Positions 5,050 to 5,368 of a DNA stretch of 5,368 bases are shown here, piece by piece. How positions within the stretch are numbered: the stretch's first letter is position 1; every line of letters starts with the position of its first letter. A program made the translations under genes and the position numbers. This DNA is from Gemmatimonas sp. UBA2094 (GTDB lineage: Bacteria > Gemmatimonadota > Gemmatimonadetes > Gemmatimonadales > Gemmatimonadaceae), in the NCBI GenBank assembly GCA_002331565.1, contig DCZC01000235.1, positions 11,638 through 17,005 on the forward strand, in the 5' to 3' direction. The notes below the pieces were generated by a model. That model was not told where the DNA came from. It was given only the letters and a program-made list of their open reading frames with translations, and made no database searches.

Positions 5050-5368
5050 CATACCGTCGCGAGCTGTACGGTGTACCGTCGCACATCCTCCGGCCATTCA
5101 CGCATGAGCGACTCCATGCGGGAGAGGTCGCCGGCGAAGAGGGCGCGCGTGACTTCCTCGTAGTCGGGGAGATTGCCGGCCACGGCGCTGAGAAAGCGGT
5201 AGGCCGCTTCGCGCGCGAGGCGGAGGCGTTCGTCGGCGGCTCCCGCCTTGCGGGCGTGCTCCACGAGCTTGCGCAGCGTGACCGACGCGCCGCCGGGCTG
5301 CGCGTTGAGCCACTCCCAGTGGTGGGGGAGGAGCGTGACTTCGCGCGGCACCACACCGAGCCGGGGGC
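5049..5368 (-). CDS. DUF2239 family protein, C-terminal part (5' end outside window)
   Basis: 105 complete residues are visible, ending at TGA (5051-5049). The frame continues through base 5368 with no start that fits. A GTG at 5354 is an internal Val, because the residues before it (PRLG) continue the family pattern. The segment VPREVTLLPHHWEWLNAQPGGASVTLRKLVEHARKA, from about visible residue 6, is the diagnostic core of DUF2239. AAYRFLSAVAGNLPDYEEVTRALFAGD follows as the conserved helical C-terminus. No signal peptide or membrane segment is in the visible part. The function of DUF2239 is unknown. The family protein is usually longer, with an N-terminal domain before this core that would lie to the right. 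The gene converges on the acetyltransferase with 7 bp between stops, so the two are not co-transcribed. Confidence 0.88.
   Translation of the reverse strand, partial: PRLGVVPREVTLLPHHWEWLNAQPGGASVTLRKLVEHARKAGAADERLRLAREAAYRFLSAVAGNLPDYEEVTRALFAGDLSRMESLMREWPEDVRRYTVQLATV

Noticed and set aside
5352..5354. GTG as the start of a 101-aa DUF2239 protein
   Set aside because: The frame continues upstream to the window edge with family-like residues (PRLG), so the GTG is an internal Val of a longer protein.

Overview
The window is compact, high-GC bacterial DNA with six protein genes and almost no unexplained space. Two genes run off the ends: the 3' part of the leftmost is missing, as is the 5' part of the rightmost. 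No RNA gene, insertion sequence, CRISPR array or integration site was found. The gene content (a secreted LVIVD-repeat protein beside a DUF305 protein, an FprA-type ferredoxin reductase, DUF2239) and the GC-rich codon use would fit Gemmatimonadota or a similar soil or freshwater lineage. That placement is inference from family recall, not a search.

Left block, minus strand (3006 down to 1), in transcription order: a Rieske non-heme iron oxygenase alpha subunit, a DUF305 protein with a signal peptide, and a LVIVD-repeat protein with a signal peptide. The last two look like an exported pair. A GC hairpin followed by five T's (minus strand) lies between the Rieske gene and the DUF305 ribosome binding site. 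It could be the Rieske terminator, or an attenuator in a DUF305 leader. A perfect 22-bp palindrome lies between DUF305 and the LVIVD gene.

Centre: a 134-bp divergent intergenic region (3007-3140) separates the Rieske gene from a plus-strand ferredoxin/adrenodoxin-type NADP+ reductase of the FprA family. The simplest functional reading is NADPH -> FprA -> a ferredoxin encoded elsewhere -> Rieske oxygenase. This is suggested only by adjacency, and FprA may equally serve general ferredoxin reduction. A GNAT acetyltransferase overlaps the end of the reductase gene by ATGA.

Right: a DUF2239 gene on the minus strand converges on the acetyltransferase with only 7 bp between stop codons. A small hairpin carries the acetyltransferase stop codon in its loop.

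Nothing here is clearly a new defence or mobile system. The points most worth a second look are the terminator-like structure directly before the DUF305 Shine-Dalgarno, the exported DUF305/LVIVD pair, and the divergent Rieske/FprA pair.
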